Assembly: GCA_932521025.1 (NCBI GenBank)
Contig: OW051468.1
Span: 6,324,064 to 6,388,063 of the forward strand
DNA from: Oscheius onirici
Taxonomy: Eukaryota > Nematoda > Chromadorea > Rhabditida > Rhabditidae
Reading direction: 5' to 3'
Length of the DNA: 64,000 nucleotides
Part shown: in pieces, positions 21,677 to 32,903 of the stretch
How positions within the stretch are numbered: the first letter of the stretch is position 1
Layout of the letters: every line of letters starts with the position of its first letter
The notes under the pieces: model-generated
Databases searched by the model: none
What the model was told of the DNA's origin: nothing
The model's input: only the letters and a program-made list of their open reading frames with translations
Position numbers and translations under genes: made by a program

Positions 21677-22263
21677 CACGGCGTTTTACGGCGGTCCCAA
21701 CTTTTTTAATTACAGTATACCTACAGTACACCTACAGTACCCGTGTTGCGCGTGTTCAAACGGCGTGTATACCGAGAAATCACGACTTGTTCGGCAATAT
21801 AGCCCTGCAACAAATCTTTTTTTATGATTTTTCGTTCCTTTCACTACTATAAACATCGTGGAGCAGTTCTTTAGTAAAAAATCAGGCATTCATCTGAAGA
21901 ATCGTGAAGATTGACATGCGAAGGAATCAATGTGATTCCAAATGTCCAAAAGCTCTAGAATAGACGCCCTAAGAGCAACGGAAACCGAGTACACTCTGTA
22001 GTTCATAGAAAACAGGCGAAAACTCTGAGTTTTGCACAGATTTCGTTCCTTGAAGGATTATGAAGGACGTTTCCACTTTTTTTTGAAGTTAAGTTCTTAG
22101 AGGGCATTCTTAGCGTGCTTCTTGAGAAAAACAGCAAGAAAAATGAGAAAATGTAGTGGAAAAACAGCCGAAGGAAAATTTAAATTTTGAATTCCCGCCT
22201 TGCACGTTCAAAAATGGCACGACAAAAGTTGGGACGCGTTTTGCATGGCGGTAAAACGCCGTG
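21677..22263. mobile_element. TIR element (MITE-like), ~587 bp
   Basis: Left end CACGGCGTTTTACGGCG, then GTCCCAACTTTT. The right end is the reverse complement with an 11-base insertion, ending AAAACGCCGTG at 22263. No transposase frame. Next to the left end is a short tandem motif (TACAGTA with CACC/TACC spacers). It sits between the divergently transcribed DXO and NDUFS3 genes. Confidence 0.65.
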
Positions 22264-22673
22264 AGCCAATTTGTCAAGTTAACGTTCTAACTTATTCGTT
22301 CTCTTTTTCTTCTATGTTTAGCATTGTGACTGCACAGAAATATCAAAGAAACGGATGGAGAAAACCAAAATTTGAAAAAATCAGCGCACTGTTTACGCAG
22401 CGAGGCAGCAGTCTGTGTTGGGTTGCTTTCATCTATTTTCTTTTTGATTTCTTCCTCGTTTTGAGAGTTTTTTTTTCCAAGAGATTCTTTTATTCTGCCT
22501 AGAAAACATCGAAGTGTAATTCTGACTTGCATTCGTACTAAGAATACACCGGATTGACGAGTTTCAGACAACTTTGCTACACATTTTTATATATCGTCGT
22601 TATTCTTCTTTCTTTCCTGAAAACACATCTTCTTGTGACCTAAATTTGTTTTAATTATTTTTTTTTGCAGGGT

Positions 22674-23602
22674 ATGCTGCCAGTAGCCGTACGAGCTCTT
22701 GCTCGTAACGTCCAGCGAACTTCTGTGGCTGTCATCTCGACCACACCCGTAGAATCTCAACAGCAGCAAACTCCTTCAACAGACAAGCCGAAAAAGCGCA
22801 AGAGTTTTTTCATTTCAAGTCAATTCTTCTACTTTCAGCGACCATCTGGAAGATAGATGAACAAAAGAGGGAGCGTCTGGCCAATTTTGGAAAATACGCC
22901 GCTGAATGTCTTCCCAAGTTTGTACAACAAGTCCAGGTAGTATTTTAGTGCTCTTTCTTTCTTTTTTCTTTCCAGTTTGCTGCTGGCGATGAGCTGGAGC
23001 TTCTCATTCATCCAACAGGCGTGATTCCCGTTCTTACCTTCTTGAAAGGCAATCATTCTGCCCAATTCACCAACCTTTCCTTCATCTGTGGAGTTGACGT
23101 TCCATCACGAAAGAACCGTTTCGAGGTTCTTTGTTTCTTTTTTCGCACAAACATAGCCCGTTCAGGTTGTCTACTCACTTTATTCGGTCCGTTTCAATGC
23201 CCGAATTCGTGTTCGCACATACACTGACGAAATTGCTGCTCTCGACTCTGCCGTACCGGTTTTCAGAGGAGCAGACTGGTTCGAACGTGAAGTCTACGAC
23301 ATGTACGGAGTCTGGTTTAACAATCATCCCGACATGCGTCGTATTTTGACCGACTACGGCTTCGAAGGACATCCGTTCAGAAAGGACTATCCCCTCAGTG
23401 GATACAACGAAGTTTTTTTTTCAGTGTTTTTGCTTCAAATGAGACTTTTCAGGTCCGATATGACCCCGAGCTGAAACGTGTGGTTTACGAACCTTCAGAG
23501 CTCGCCCAGGAGTTCCGCAGATTTGATCTTAACACTCCTTGGGAAACATTCGACAAATTCCGAAATGCCACCATCACCAGCGGCTACGAAAAGATTAAAT
23601 AA
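22674..23602 (+). CDS. nuo-2: NADH dehydrogenase (complex I) 30 kDa subunit, NDUFS3
   Basis: Core subunit of the matrix arm of mitochondrial complex I. Exons: 22674-22803, 22839-22936, 22976-23125, 23166-23411, 23453-23602, giving 257 residues, near the family length. The first 20 residues ([17 protein letters not shown]) are basic and amphipathic, a mitochondrial presequence. The body shows [53 protein letters not shown], then the diagnostic [39 protein letters not shown] and [10 protein letters not shown]. The C-terminus ends GYEKIK. TTTTTTGCAG directly precedes the start region, a likely trans-splice acceptor. Tail-to-tail with eak-7, 147 bp apart. Confidence 0.97.
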
Positions 23603-23749
23603 TTTTAGTTGTAAATCTGTGTGTAGTTTTTATATTAAAAGGTATGAGATCCAAAATATTCACAATCTATTCACGAGGAATGCTCAAAATGTACACAACC
23701 TCTAACAACATGAAAGTCTACTTCTATGACTACGGTTTTCGTCTTGTAA

Positions 23750-25216
23750 TCACTGCTGCCATTGCTCTTCGTCGTCGAGAATTGGGGCGGGCTCGCGATA
23801 CGCCTCGGAATGCATTGTTCGACCGGACATTTCGAGAAGAGCCTTTGCTTCCGGATCCTGAAACGACAGAAACTTCAATTAACGCACAACTAAGGCTAAC
23901 TACTTTGTCTATGATGGACTTAGGCGAGCGGACTCTTTCTCCTTCTTCAATCGTCAGCTGTCTCTTCCGGCCGACTCTCCAGACTTCCATATCCCTAAAA
24001 ACGAGATCACCAATAGTTAGTTTCAGTAGATACTTGATTTCAAAGGTATCAGCTCCAGATAAACAGCATTTGTCGAATGATGAAATGCTTCGGGCCGAGA
24101 GACCTTTTCCGTATTCCTCGTGTATAAAAAACGGCCAAACGTCTGCACTTCCGCCAATACCCAGGCCATTTGGCAGCGTCTCTTGTTGACAATTCAGGTA
24201 GGCGTAGTTTTCGGACTTTCCCGTAGCGAAAAAGATGTTCATCTCGGGAGCTAGCTGGTAGAGGAAACTGGTAGCATCGCCACGATACTGAGGTCCGCTA
24301 AGGAATCCTAAAAGTGGGCGCATGTACAAGTTTGTCGAACAAAAACTAGCCTTCAGAAGAAAAGCATCCGAAGACACGGTTTTCAGTCGATCGAACGACA
24401 ATTAAACAGGGTCCTTCGCCACTGATACGCTTGTTCAGCTGTGAAAAACTCGAGCCATGCTGTGTACTAAATGGAAGTTAGAAGGGTCGAAGAAAAATAT
24501 GAACCTGGAAAAGAGAAGACTCCAGATTCGACGTCGTTCCATAGGAAGATGTGAATTGATCAGGGCCAAGGAACAGGCAGACGTCAGGATTACGGAATCT
24601 CCGGCCATACGAGGCAGTAAGTCGTCGCGATTTCCATTCCAGAGGCATGAATAGGCCGATCGGATAATGGCTGCTGCAAGAGGACTGAATACTCGTTGAA
24701 TGTATGTACACAATGAAAGTTACGTTGAGATCAGGTAGCTGGATAGTCGACTATCGTCACTGGGAGCATCTTTGTACAAAAAGTGGAGAAGGACGTCTCC
24801 GTTTGGGGATTTGTGGGTTTCGGCAAAAAATTCCACAACCGTCGCTAGCATCTGAATTTTGGTAGAAAAAAACCCAGAACAATTCCAACCTTTTTCGTAT
24901 TTCCATGTATTTTCAGGAGGATAGTAACCGCATCCTCGGCGTCTCCGCCAAGTTTGTTGGCGGCTTCGAGGAAGACAGCCTGTTTCAAGACTCCTTTGTC
25001 AGCCAGAGCATCAAACATCATGCCGGCTAGTCCTCCGAGACGGGTTTGCCAGGCCTAAAATATACTTAACACAGAGAAAAACGTGGAACTTACGACAAAG
25101 ACGTCCTTCTTCATATCTCCTGCCTTCCCGAAGCGGGCCTTGATTTCTTCGACCTGCTTCAAGTCCAGATTGGGGAAGGAGGCCGAGTTGCTCATCATCG
25201 AGTTTCCGTGACCCAT
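23750..25216 (-). CDS. eak-7: TLDc-domain protein EAK-7/MEAK7
   Basis: Homologue of MEAK7 (an mTOR-associated lysosomal protein) and of nematode EAK-7, which acts with AKT-1 on DAF-16. Exons (minus): 25216-25094, 25054-24890, 24851-24724, 24684-24505, 24466-24351, 24307-24034, 23994-23904, 23857-23750, giving 394 residues. The N-terminus MGHGNS fits an N-myristoylation site. An EF-hand-like helical region follows (TRLGGLAGMMFDALADKG). The TLDc domain covers about residues 180-360: RRIWSLLFSSTQHGSSFSQL, IVVRSTENRVFGCFSSEG, GPQYRGDATSFLYQLAPE, NYAYLNCQQETLPNGLGIGG, EVWRVG. The tail DPEAKALLEMSGR is typical of MEAK7. The intron after exon 5 uses a GC donor (G|GCTAGT). Downstream of hsb-1 on the same strand. 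Confidence 0.93.
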
Positions 25217-25386
25217 TTTTGCCTATTTTTGACTGTTGTAAACGTGTTGTCCCATACCCACTAGACATAATCGTCCGCGTAAACGGATTAGAACGAGGTT
25301 GAAAACAATATGGAAATTGAAAATGTATTAAATAATATGGTACAGGCACGTAGTTTACAAAGATATGGCTAGATCAGTATGGAGCT

Positions 25387-25818
25387 TCAGTTGCTGGTAT
25401 CCTGGCCTTGGTTCTGCTGCATCAAATCCGTGATATTCTTCTCCAAGTCGTCAATCCGCTGGGTCATCTCGTCAATTCGGCGAATAATCTGGTCACTCAT
25501 GTGCTGGAAGCGGTCTTGCGTCTGTTGCAGAACTCCTTGAATCTGAAAAGAGGTTATTAATTAACAAAGGTTTCTACATTTGGCAACTTTAACAAAATCT
25601 AACTTCTGTAAACAAATTGCACGAAAGTGACGATTTAGCTGAAAAAAACTCAAATGTGGCAATCATGTTGCAACTCCCTTTCAAGGTTTCAGAGATCTCG
25701 TTTACATTTTTTTTGCATCAAAAACATAGATAAAACTAACTAGAGAGGTGAGTTCGCTGACATTGCTTCCGTCGCTCCCGATGAGATTGGCTCCTGTGTC
25801 TCCGTCGGTTGAAGCCAT
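25387..25818 (-). CDS. hsb-1: Heat shock factor-binding protein 1
   Basis: Small coiled-coil protein that binds the HSF1 trimerisation region and dampens the heat-shock response. Exons 25818-25741 and 25542-25387, 77 residues in total (human HSBP1 is 76). Exon 2 carries the coiled coil: [20 protein letters not shown], then [17 protein letters not shown]. The N-terminal 26 residues are Gly/Ser/Thr-rich. The splice between SELTSL and IQGVLQQ is phase 0; the intron is about 198 nt, longer than its neighbours. The stop is 170 bp upstream of the eak-7 start on the same strand, spacing compatible with an operon. Head-to-head with dli-1. Confidence 0.95.
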
Positions 25819-26398
25819 CGATTCTAAATTGCTATATGTTTTCGACACATGAGAAAAGGGAGAATACGCGTAAACTAGAGCTAAATAAAAGGAGAAGAGC
25901 AGCCACCCGAGGAAAATCGATGGACCGATGTCTCACAACAGACCGACCCTAATTTTCGTGCGCTACACAGCTGCCTTTTGAAATCTATTCATCCTCAGAT
26001 TTTCGCTCAATTGAACTGTTTTGAGGTTGTTTTACTCATAAATTTCTTCCCGTTTTTTTTGTAAAATTGAGGCTAGCGGAAGAGACGAAGGGCGTTGATT
26101 TCAAAACTTTCGAAAAAGGAGGGAGGAGGGTTAATCCCCTCTCAAAATTCAAGAGAACCAAGTATAAAAGTATTGGTTGAAGCGTAAAGCGTAAAGCATA
26201 AAAGTAAGCCGAACTATTACCAAGTGGTCTGAAATGTTTCGACGAATATTCTTCGTTTGAAATCCCGCCTTGTACGTCGTTGAATACATAGCGCGAAACA
26301 CATAACGGGGGTGGCCACTAACTGATTGTATCATTTATTCTTTCTTTCTTTCTCCTTTTCCTTATTTTTCCCTGTTTTAAAAACACGTTGTTTGTAGA

Positions 26399-28248
26399 AT
26401 GGCTACAGATATATTTCACAACACGTCGTTCAGCAACTTGCAAACCGCGATGCCGCCCCAGGAAGACGAAAAAATTTGGTAACAAGCTTTTCGCTACTTT
26501 TTCACACTAGTTTTTTTTTCAGGACGAATCTCCTTTCTGAGATGACAGCGAAAGGAGCCAATTCACTTCATGGAGGAGCCGTCATTATACTCGGTGAGGT
26601 GATATAATCTTTGTCGAACTTTTTTTTTCAGGAGATTCCCGCAGTGGTAAGTCTTCTCTGTTGGCCAAGTTGGAGAAGACGGATAGCATGAAGCCAAGTT
26701 CTTTCCTGGAATATCACACCTTGAATCTTCAAAATGACTTCCGCGATACGAGTTATGCCTACCAGTTGGGAACTGCTGGACTTGGATCCGCAGACAAGCT
26801 CATCCTTCCGGTATTTTGGCTATTTTTTGTGAGATTTTAATCTTATATACCTAGGTCTGGACTCTTGACGGAAATGAGTCCTTTGCTTCGATGCTGCAGT
26901 ATGCTCTGCCAAAGTCTTCCCTGAGCAAGACGGTAGCTGTTCTATGTGCATCGATTAATAGCCCAAGTCTCATTCATTCTCTTCGACGTTGGGCACTTGT
27001 CTTGTCTCAGCAAATCGCCAAAAAGTACGACAAGGAAGTTATTGCCGAGGCAAAGCAGCAACGTTAGACTTTTCTTTGTAATCACTACATGGTTATCGTT
27101 TCAGAAGAACGATACTGGCAAGAATATCTAGAGCCGATGGACTGCTCGATGAGTGCTTCCATTGCTATCGGAGCCGAAGATACCGATCTGTTGCCTCTTG
27201 CAAAGGGTATTCTGACTGACAATTCAGGTGTCAACATGATCGTCGTCATTACAAAATCAGACCTCTGTAATTTGCTATTGTTGCTTTTTATACTCTTATT
27301 TTAGTCGCGGAATTATCCACCCAGCAAGCAGACAGAATCCTTGTCCAAGTGCGCCAACTGTGCCTACAGCTCGGAGCCGCTCTTATTTACACAAGTGCCC
27401 ATACCGTCAAAAATACTCAGGTATAGCGGATGATGGCTGATCAACAAAAGGGTTCAGCTTCTTTACAAATATATCGTCCACCGTACTTTCGGACTACCAT
27501 CTACTCAACCTGCTCAATTGATCGAACGGGATTCTCTATTCGTGCCGGCTGGATGGGACACCGAAGCCAAAATTGACTTAATCAGGGTTCGTTTCCTACT
27601 GCAAAAGTCTGTTCAAAAAAAAAGAACGCAACAGTAACCCATAAATATTTCGCTTCGAGAACCACAAACCCCTGATTTTCAGGGTAAACTGAAACAATTC
27701 AAACCGATGTCTTGATTTTTTCAACGGTAAATTGCCGCGCTTCAGGGGTTTGTGGTTCTCGAAGCGAAGTATTTATGGGTTACTGTTGCGTTCTTTTTTT
27801 TAACTTTAATAATTAAATTTTCAAATCTTCAGGAAGGCGTACCCGATGTCGATGTTCCGCTAGAGCCGACAAGAGATAAGACAACTTTGATGCGTGATCA
27901 GTTTGTCGAAGCCGAAGATGAGCAGAAATTCCTGGAGAAGCTGATGGAGAGAGCTGCTGTTGCCGGACCAGCCAATACCGCATCAGGAATGCCAGGAGGA
28001 GCAGCTACGCCTGCCACGAAGAAACCTCTAGTCGAAGAAGACGACACCAAGAGTCCGCTGGCCAACTTCTTCTCCAATCTTCTCAAGGTAGTTTTTGTTT
28101 TTTATAAATAAAATATATATTCCAGGACAAGCCCGGCGGAGCACCAACTGCCAGAACATCCCTCGGCCCTCAAGACATGCAAGCTCAGCTCGAGCGTATT
28201 TCCAAAGGGATTGAAAAAGATGGTGCCCAGGGTGACTCGACTGCATAA
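26399..28248 (+). CDS. dli-1: Cytoplasmic dynein 1 light intermediate chain
   Basis: Subunit linking the dynein heavy chain to cargo adaptors. Exons: 26399-26478, 26523-26593, 26632-26810, 26855-27062, 27105-27266, 27305-27420, 27458-27586, 27833-28087, 28126-28248, giving 440 residues. The GTPase-like fold shows a P-loop-like GDSRSGKSSLLAKLE (residues about 50-65), NDFRDTSYAYQLGTAG, SLIHSLRRWALVL, YWQEYLEPMD, then MIVVITKSDL (NKxD-like) and YKYIVHRTFGLPS. The C-terminal half is disordered. It contains ANFFSNLLKDKPG, the conserved helix that binds adaptor proteins, and DMQAQLERISKGIEK. Intron 7 harbours a foldback element. Convergent with CARMIL, 173 bp apart. Confidence 0.96.
27615..27801. 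repeat. Foldback (MITE-like) element inside dli-1 intron 7
   Basis: Two arms of about 60 bp (27615-27675 and 27742-27801) are near-perfect reverse complements. Both carry AAGAACGCAACAGTAACCCA and CTTCGAGAACCACAAACCCC or their complements. They are separated by a 66-bp AT-rich spacer. The transcript would fold into a long hairpin. Because the arm is open in frame with exon 8 it looks like extended coding sequence, but the splice acceptor TCTTCAG at 27832 and dynein homology place the exon start after it. Confidence 0.85.
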
Positions 28249-28421
28249 GATTCTCGCATTATCCTTGTATGAGCTTTTATTAAATTATTTTCCTGTATTA
28301 CCGCAAAAGTGAATCTGTAAAAACATGAGCGTTTGTGACATGTGTGTACAAGTGCATCCACCCGAAAATAGACAATTATCAATACCGGAAGCACAAACAA
28401 TTAGAAAATAACGACTAGGTA

Positions 28422-31400
28422 TCATCGGCCGAAGATTTTGGCCATATCGGCAACAGATCGTCTGCTATTGGCGTTTTCCTCGTCCTCTGCCGTCGGCAAA
28501 GTCATTCGAGGTTTTGGCTCGGGTTTCGGTGGAAGAGTTGGTGGCGAATTGGGTGGAGGGATACGAATTCGAGTCGGGAGTGGAGGTGGGGATTCTGGTG
28601 GAGCAGAAGGTTCGATTTTAAACGGGGAATGAGGCGGTTCACGTGGAGAGGCTCTGTCAGCCGCTGAACGAAGTTGAACCGCGTTGATCAAAGCCGCTTC
28701 CGGGAGCATAGCCGGTTTGAAACCGGCTCTTTCCGACAGAGGAGTCTAAAGAGTTTTTGTTTTGATTACAGTAACTGTAGAATACCTTTTTCGTCTCGGA
28801 CTTGACGCTATCTTCGCTATTGATAGATTGTATTTCCTCCTCCATTTCCGTCATATCCAGACTGCGACTCATCGGCGATGACTCTGACTCATCAGTCGGA
28901 ATCAGGTCGCCCTTTCGTCTGCGAGGACGGGCCTTTTGCATGTGACTCAAGTGAGAGACTTTTGGCGGAGAATCAAGACTGATTCCGCGGTCTCCTTCCT
29001 CCGAGTTTGTCTGGGACAGAACTAGATCTCCGATTATGCTGCGTGGACGGTACGAGGACTCGCTTGGCCTATAAAAGAAAGGTGTGAAGAGAGAAAAATC
29101 TTACGTTAGAGGAACCCGAGATCCAGATCCGGAAGGTGAGCCGACCGCAGAAGTACAATTGGCCGTGGTGGGAGCAGTTGCTTTCAGCATAAGAGAACTC
29201 CGTTCACACAGCTCTCTCCAACGCCAGTCACTGAAGTTTTTCTTTATTCAATTCTTTTCGGAAATAGCCAAAATAAGAAATGTATAGCACTTCCTATCTG
29301 ACAATGAGCATTTTCTGTATCACATTCAAGACAACCTTAATTTTTCAGCAATTTTCTGCAAAGTCGTATCCAAAACAACAGTGACATTTCGACGAAGAAT
29401 CATACCTCATGACATTCTTCAGATCTCGGAGCCAGAGTTCTTTCAGCTTTCCAGCCGCATGCTTTTCTGCCCTTTGAAGGTCTTGAGAGTAGTCAGTCGG
29501 CAGACCGCCCAGTCGTCCAACCGACTCTTGTACCACAGAGGCAGCTTCGGATCTCATCTGGTCAACGAATCCAGCGACTATTTCTTCTAGTCGCTGACCC
29601 AGGATTTCTTTGCCAGCAGCCGCGATAGCCTCATCGACTACAGAAGTTGCGGAAGAGTTCATGTCTAGTAGCTGAAACTGGTCCCTGTGAAAAACAAGAA
29701 AATCCTGACTCACACTCTGTAATCCCCCATTCAGAGTTCTTTTCTGATTGGCCAACTCGATCACCTCCATCGATCTGTTTCTCTCCAGAGCAGTTTCGAT
29801 CTGACTCACAGTCTGTTGACATCGAGCAAATTCATTTTTGGCCTTGCATTCCAGGACGTCATTTACCGGATAGGGAATGTGCTTTAGGGTAAAATTTCTG
29901 GAAAAGAAGGGCTATTTTTTTGGGAGGAGGGTGTTCAAGCTGTTCTGAAGCTGCTTACGTGTTGAGAGCTGTGGCAATGTCATTGAATCCCTCGACTCCA
30001 ATCCTGTTATTATCAATGGTCACGGAATGAAGGGACACATTTAGCTGAAGTGCTTTAGACAAGATTCTTGCTCCAAAGTTGCCCATATCATTGTGGGAAA
30101 TGTCGAGATGTTTGAGACTGGTCGTCGCTCCCAGAGTGTTCAGTAGAACACTGATATGACTGCCCAGCTGTGCTTTGGACAGAATCAACTCTTCCACTGC
30201 CTGAAATCTTTTCCTTTTCAAAGACCCCCGTTTCGAGAGAGTGAGCGGAATTCTCGCCGCACAAATAAGGACAGCCGACTCGCGGGCAAACAAAAGTCTG
30301 ACAGCAGTGCCCTAACAAGAAAACCGGACACAAAAACGTACTGAATCGTCGCTATAAAGTTTGACAATGTCCAGAAGGATTCGATTGAGGACTTGTGAAT
30401 GTGGTTGCTTGGTCGATCGACGTAGATTCGTCAAGTTGGCTCCTCCGAGATCCACCTTCAGTAGACTCTTCATGCCGCAGAGAGCACCCAGAACACCCTG
30501 CAAAACACTTTCTTCTAAGAATTTTTAAATATACTTCGAGTGTCTAAAAATGTCCAGCTACAAAGCCTACCTGCATCTCCGCATCCAGGTTATTGTCCCT
30601 TAGACTGATCGATCTGCATCGGAGCTCAGTCAACGAGTACTCCAGAACAGTATTACAGCCCTTGTCACACGTCCCGTCCAGTATCAGATCGTATGGTTCC
30701 AGTTGTCTATTGGAAGCCAATCCGAGCAGAACTGCCTTCATCATCTCGGCGTTCATCAACGTGTTCGAGAAGTTTATTTTGAACAGATTGACAGCTGCCG
30801 AGAAGAACTCTTTCACTGTCTGAAATCCAATGTGAAGAAAAGAAAAAAAAATCTTACCTGAACGTATTCTGTCGGTTTCTTGCCCACTTGACAGCCGCTA
30901 AAGTTGATCTGTTCAATCTGAAGAGCGCCATATTTCAGGGCTGGCCACATTTTGTCCAGCAAGAGACCACTTTCAGAAATGTCCAGAACTCGGAGCGATG
31001 TGCACAGTGAGACCAGATTGACTAGAGAGGGCATGTCGTGATGTCCCAGAGAGCTGGAAGAAATGTTCAGACTCCGGAGCCCGTGAGTCGAAGCTCCTTT
31101 TGACGAGGTCAGTCCGCTGAAATGAAAAGTAATAAAATAGAAGAACACAAAAATACCTGTATATTCCAGCACAGAGATAAGTAACACTCTTTTCCGAAAG
31201 GCCACAATCGGAAAGATTGATGTGACGAAGAGCTGTCATCTTTGGTAGAACGACGGATAACTGGCCGAATCCTAAAATCAAGTTGTGCTCTCTTTTGAAT
31301 TGAAGACTGACCTTTCTTGTCATCTAAAGTGTTCTTCGAAAAGTCGATGGACTGTACGACAGAAACCGAGGCGTTTTGGACAGCTGTCGCGAAGAGGAGG

Positions 31401-32591
31401 ATAAAGTCTCTGGAACATGGAACATGAAAAAATAAAATTTATGGCACGCTACTTCAGGTCTCGCAGTGAGATAAAATTCAAAAGTGGAACTCGCTTTTTA
31501 CTCAAAATGAAAATAAGGGAGAACAGGAACAAACCTGGGCAGACCACAGTTCCTCAACTGGTACTCGACAATGTGATGAGAACGACGAACAATGCTCAGT
31601 GTAACGTCGACCAGTTCTGGAGAGACACGAATCCCATCGATGATCAGTCCTTGGAAGTAGGACGAGTACTGGAGAACTGAGACTATTGGTAGCAGATCCC
31701 TGTAACGTTAGATTTGTAACACTTTGAAAATCTTTTTGCCTGGGTAACAAGTGTGAAAAGTCGTCCAGTCTCAAAGCTCGGATCTTGTTGATCGTGTAGA
31801 TTTTCTCGATGTCCTGAAGGCTTGGAAGTGAAAGAAATGGAGAATGTTACCCAAGAGACTTCTTCCCGATATGGTAGATCGTAGTAGTCACACATGGCAG
31901 CGTAGGTTCTTCTGAAAGAGTGACAGGGCTGAGCCATCACATTGACAGCTATAGCTGTGAACTCTTCGTAAAGAGACACTGGATTCAGTTCAAGATGTGA
32001 AGATAGTTGGACTCCTGGAAGAATTGAAAGTTTACTAACACCTTGTAGCTCACAGTCTCAAAAATTATCTCTCAAACGTTTTAACTGGCCATTGAGACCC
32101 GAGTTCTGATAAATGAGCCATGACTCACCAATATCTGGGTAGTAATGTTTGACGGCTGTCATAAGATGGATCGCCAGGGCATGAGAACTGATACTTCCAT
32201 TCTTGAGAGACAATCTTTTCGTTCCTGATCCGTCATCGAAAACAAGAACGGTCTAAAAGGAGAAATATAAAGAAAATAATCTTTACAAACCTCATCGCCA
32301 GTGCTGATGCCCTTCAGATGAAGAAGATGAAAACTTTTCTCAATTTTCAACGAAGCCGGTGTCCGACCATGAATCAGAAAGACTCGAAACTTTGAAATGA
32401 CTAGGATCTTCGGCTCGTATTTGTCCGCCTTCAGGGAAATTTCTCCATGTATGGCTGCCCGGCTGTCGAAAAACTTGTTGCCCAAAAGAGTGGAAGGTTT
32501 GTCTGGAAGAGAGAGTATGAGTGGAGAAGACAGGAAACTCACTCTGTATATAGGCACAGAGTTCATCTAGAGTGCTTCTAGACAAAGACAT
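28422..32591 (-). CDS. crml-1: CARMIL: capping protein regulator with leucine-rich repeats
   Basis: Regulates actin capping protein at the cell cortex. Exon 1 begins at ATG 32591. The first exons (32591-32543, 32502-32291, 32252-32129, 32014-31851, 31813-31723, 31682-31535) encode the PH-like domain (YEPKILVISKFRVFLIHGR) and linker (LRLDDFSHLLPRQKDFQ). From about 31.5 to 29.95 kb come leucine-rich repeats (TALRHINLSDCGLSEKSV; SLNISSSSLGHHDMPSL; LKHLDISHNDMGNFGAR). 29.9-29.35 kb encodes the helical dimerisation domain (RLEEIVAGFVDQMRSEAA). Near 28.93 kb is the capping-protein-interaction motif LSHMQKARPRRRKGDLIP. The C-terminus is proline-rich (PPESPPPLP; PPTLPPKPEPKPR) and ends SVADMAKIFGR. 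Small introns throughout. Exon edges in the LRR part were not all fixed. Shares a 312-bp divergent promoter with the ferrochelatase-like gene. Confidence 0.9.
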
Positions 32592-32903
32592 CTTCTTTCC
32601 TCATCTACCCGTAAACCTGTAAACAGAACCAAATATGGAAGAGACAATCTAATCGGAAGTGAGCCGTCCCCAAGTTGTCTCTTGGGTCACAAGGGAACGC
32701 CAATAAAATGCCCAAAATGGCTATCACTAGCCCGAGTAAACAAGCCACCAAAATTTCAAGTGACTAATCCGCGTTCCCGCCAAAATGGCTCCAATAGGGC
32801 GGTACCGTAATCGATATTTTAGACGGTACCTTGTGTTCTTTTGTTTACTTTTTGTTTATCAGTGATTTTTAAAAGATCTGGTTCTTTCAGATGAGAAGGT
32901 AGA
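32592..32903. promoter_or_regulatory. Divergent intergenic promoter region, CARMIL / ferrochelatase-like
   Basis: 312 bp separate the two start codons. It includes a pair of GGTACCGT-type motifs (GGCGGTACCGTAATCG near 32800 and GACGGTACCTTG near 32823). CTTTCAG immediately before 32891 is a likely trans-splice acceptor for the plus-strand gene. Confidence 0.45.

Noticed and set aside
23730-23856. Extended Arg-rich C-terminus for EAK-7 by read-through
   Set aside because: Splicing at GACAAA|GTAGTT to TTTCAG|GATCCG gives the conserved DPEAKALLEMSG tail, so the read-through frame is an artefact.
27752-27832. N-terminal extension of dli-1 exon 8
   Set aside because: It is the arm of an intronic foldback repeat. 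The TCTTCAG acceptor and dynein homology start the exon at 27833.
31683-31699. CARMIL exon 6 starting at GGATCTGC (acceptor TTACAG)
   Set aside because: Would need a 23-27 nt intron and puts a stop in phase. The acceptor CCAATAG at 31683 gives a 40-nt intron and a clean frame.
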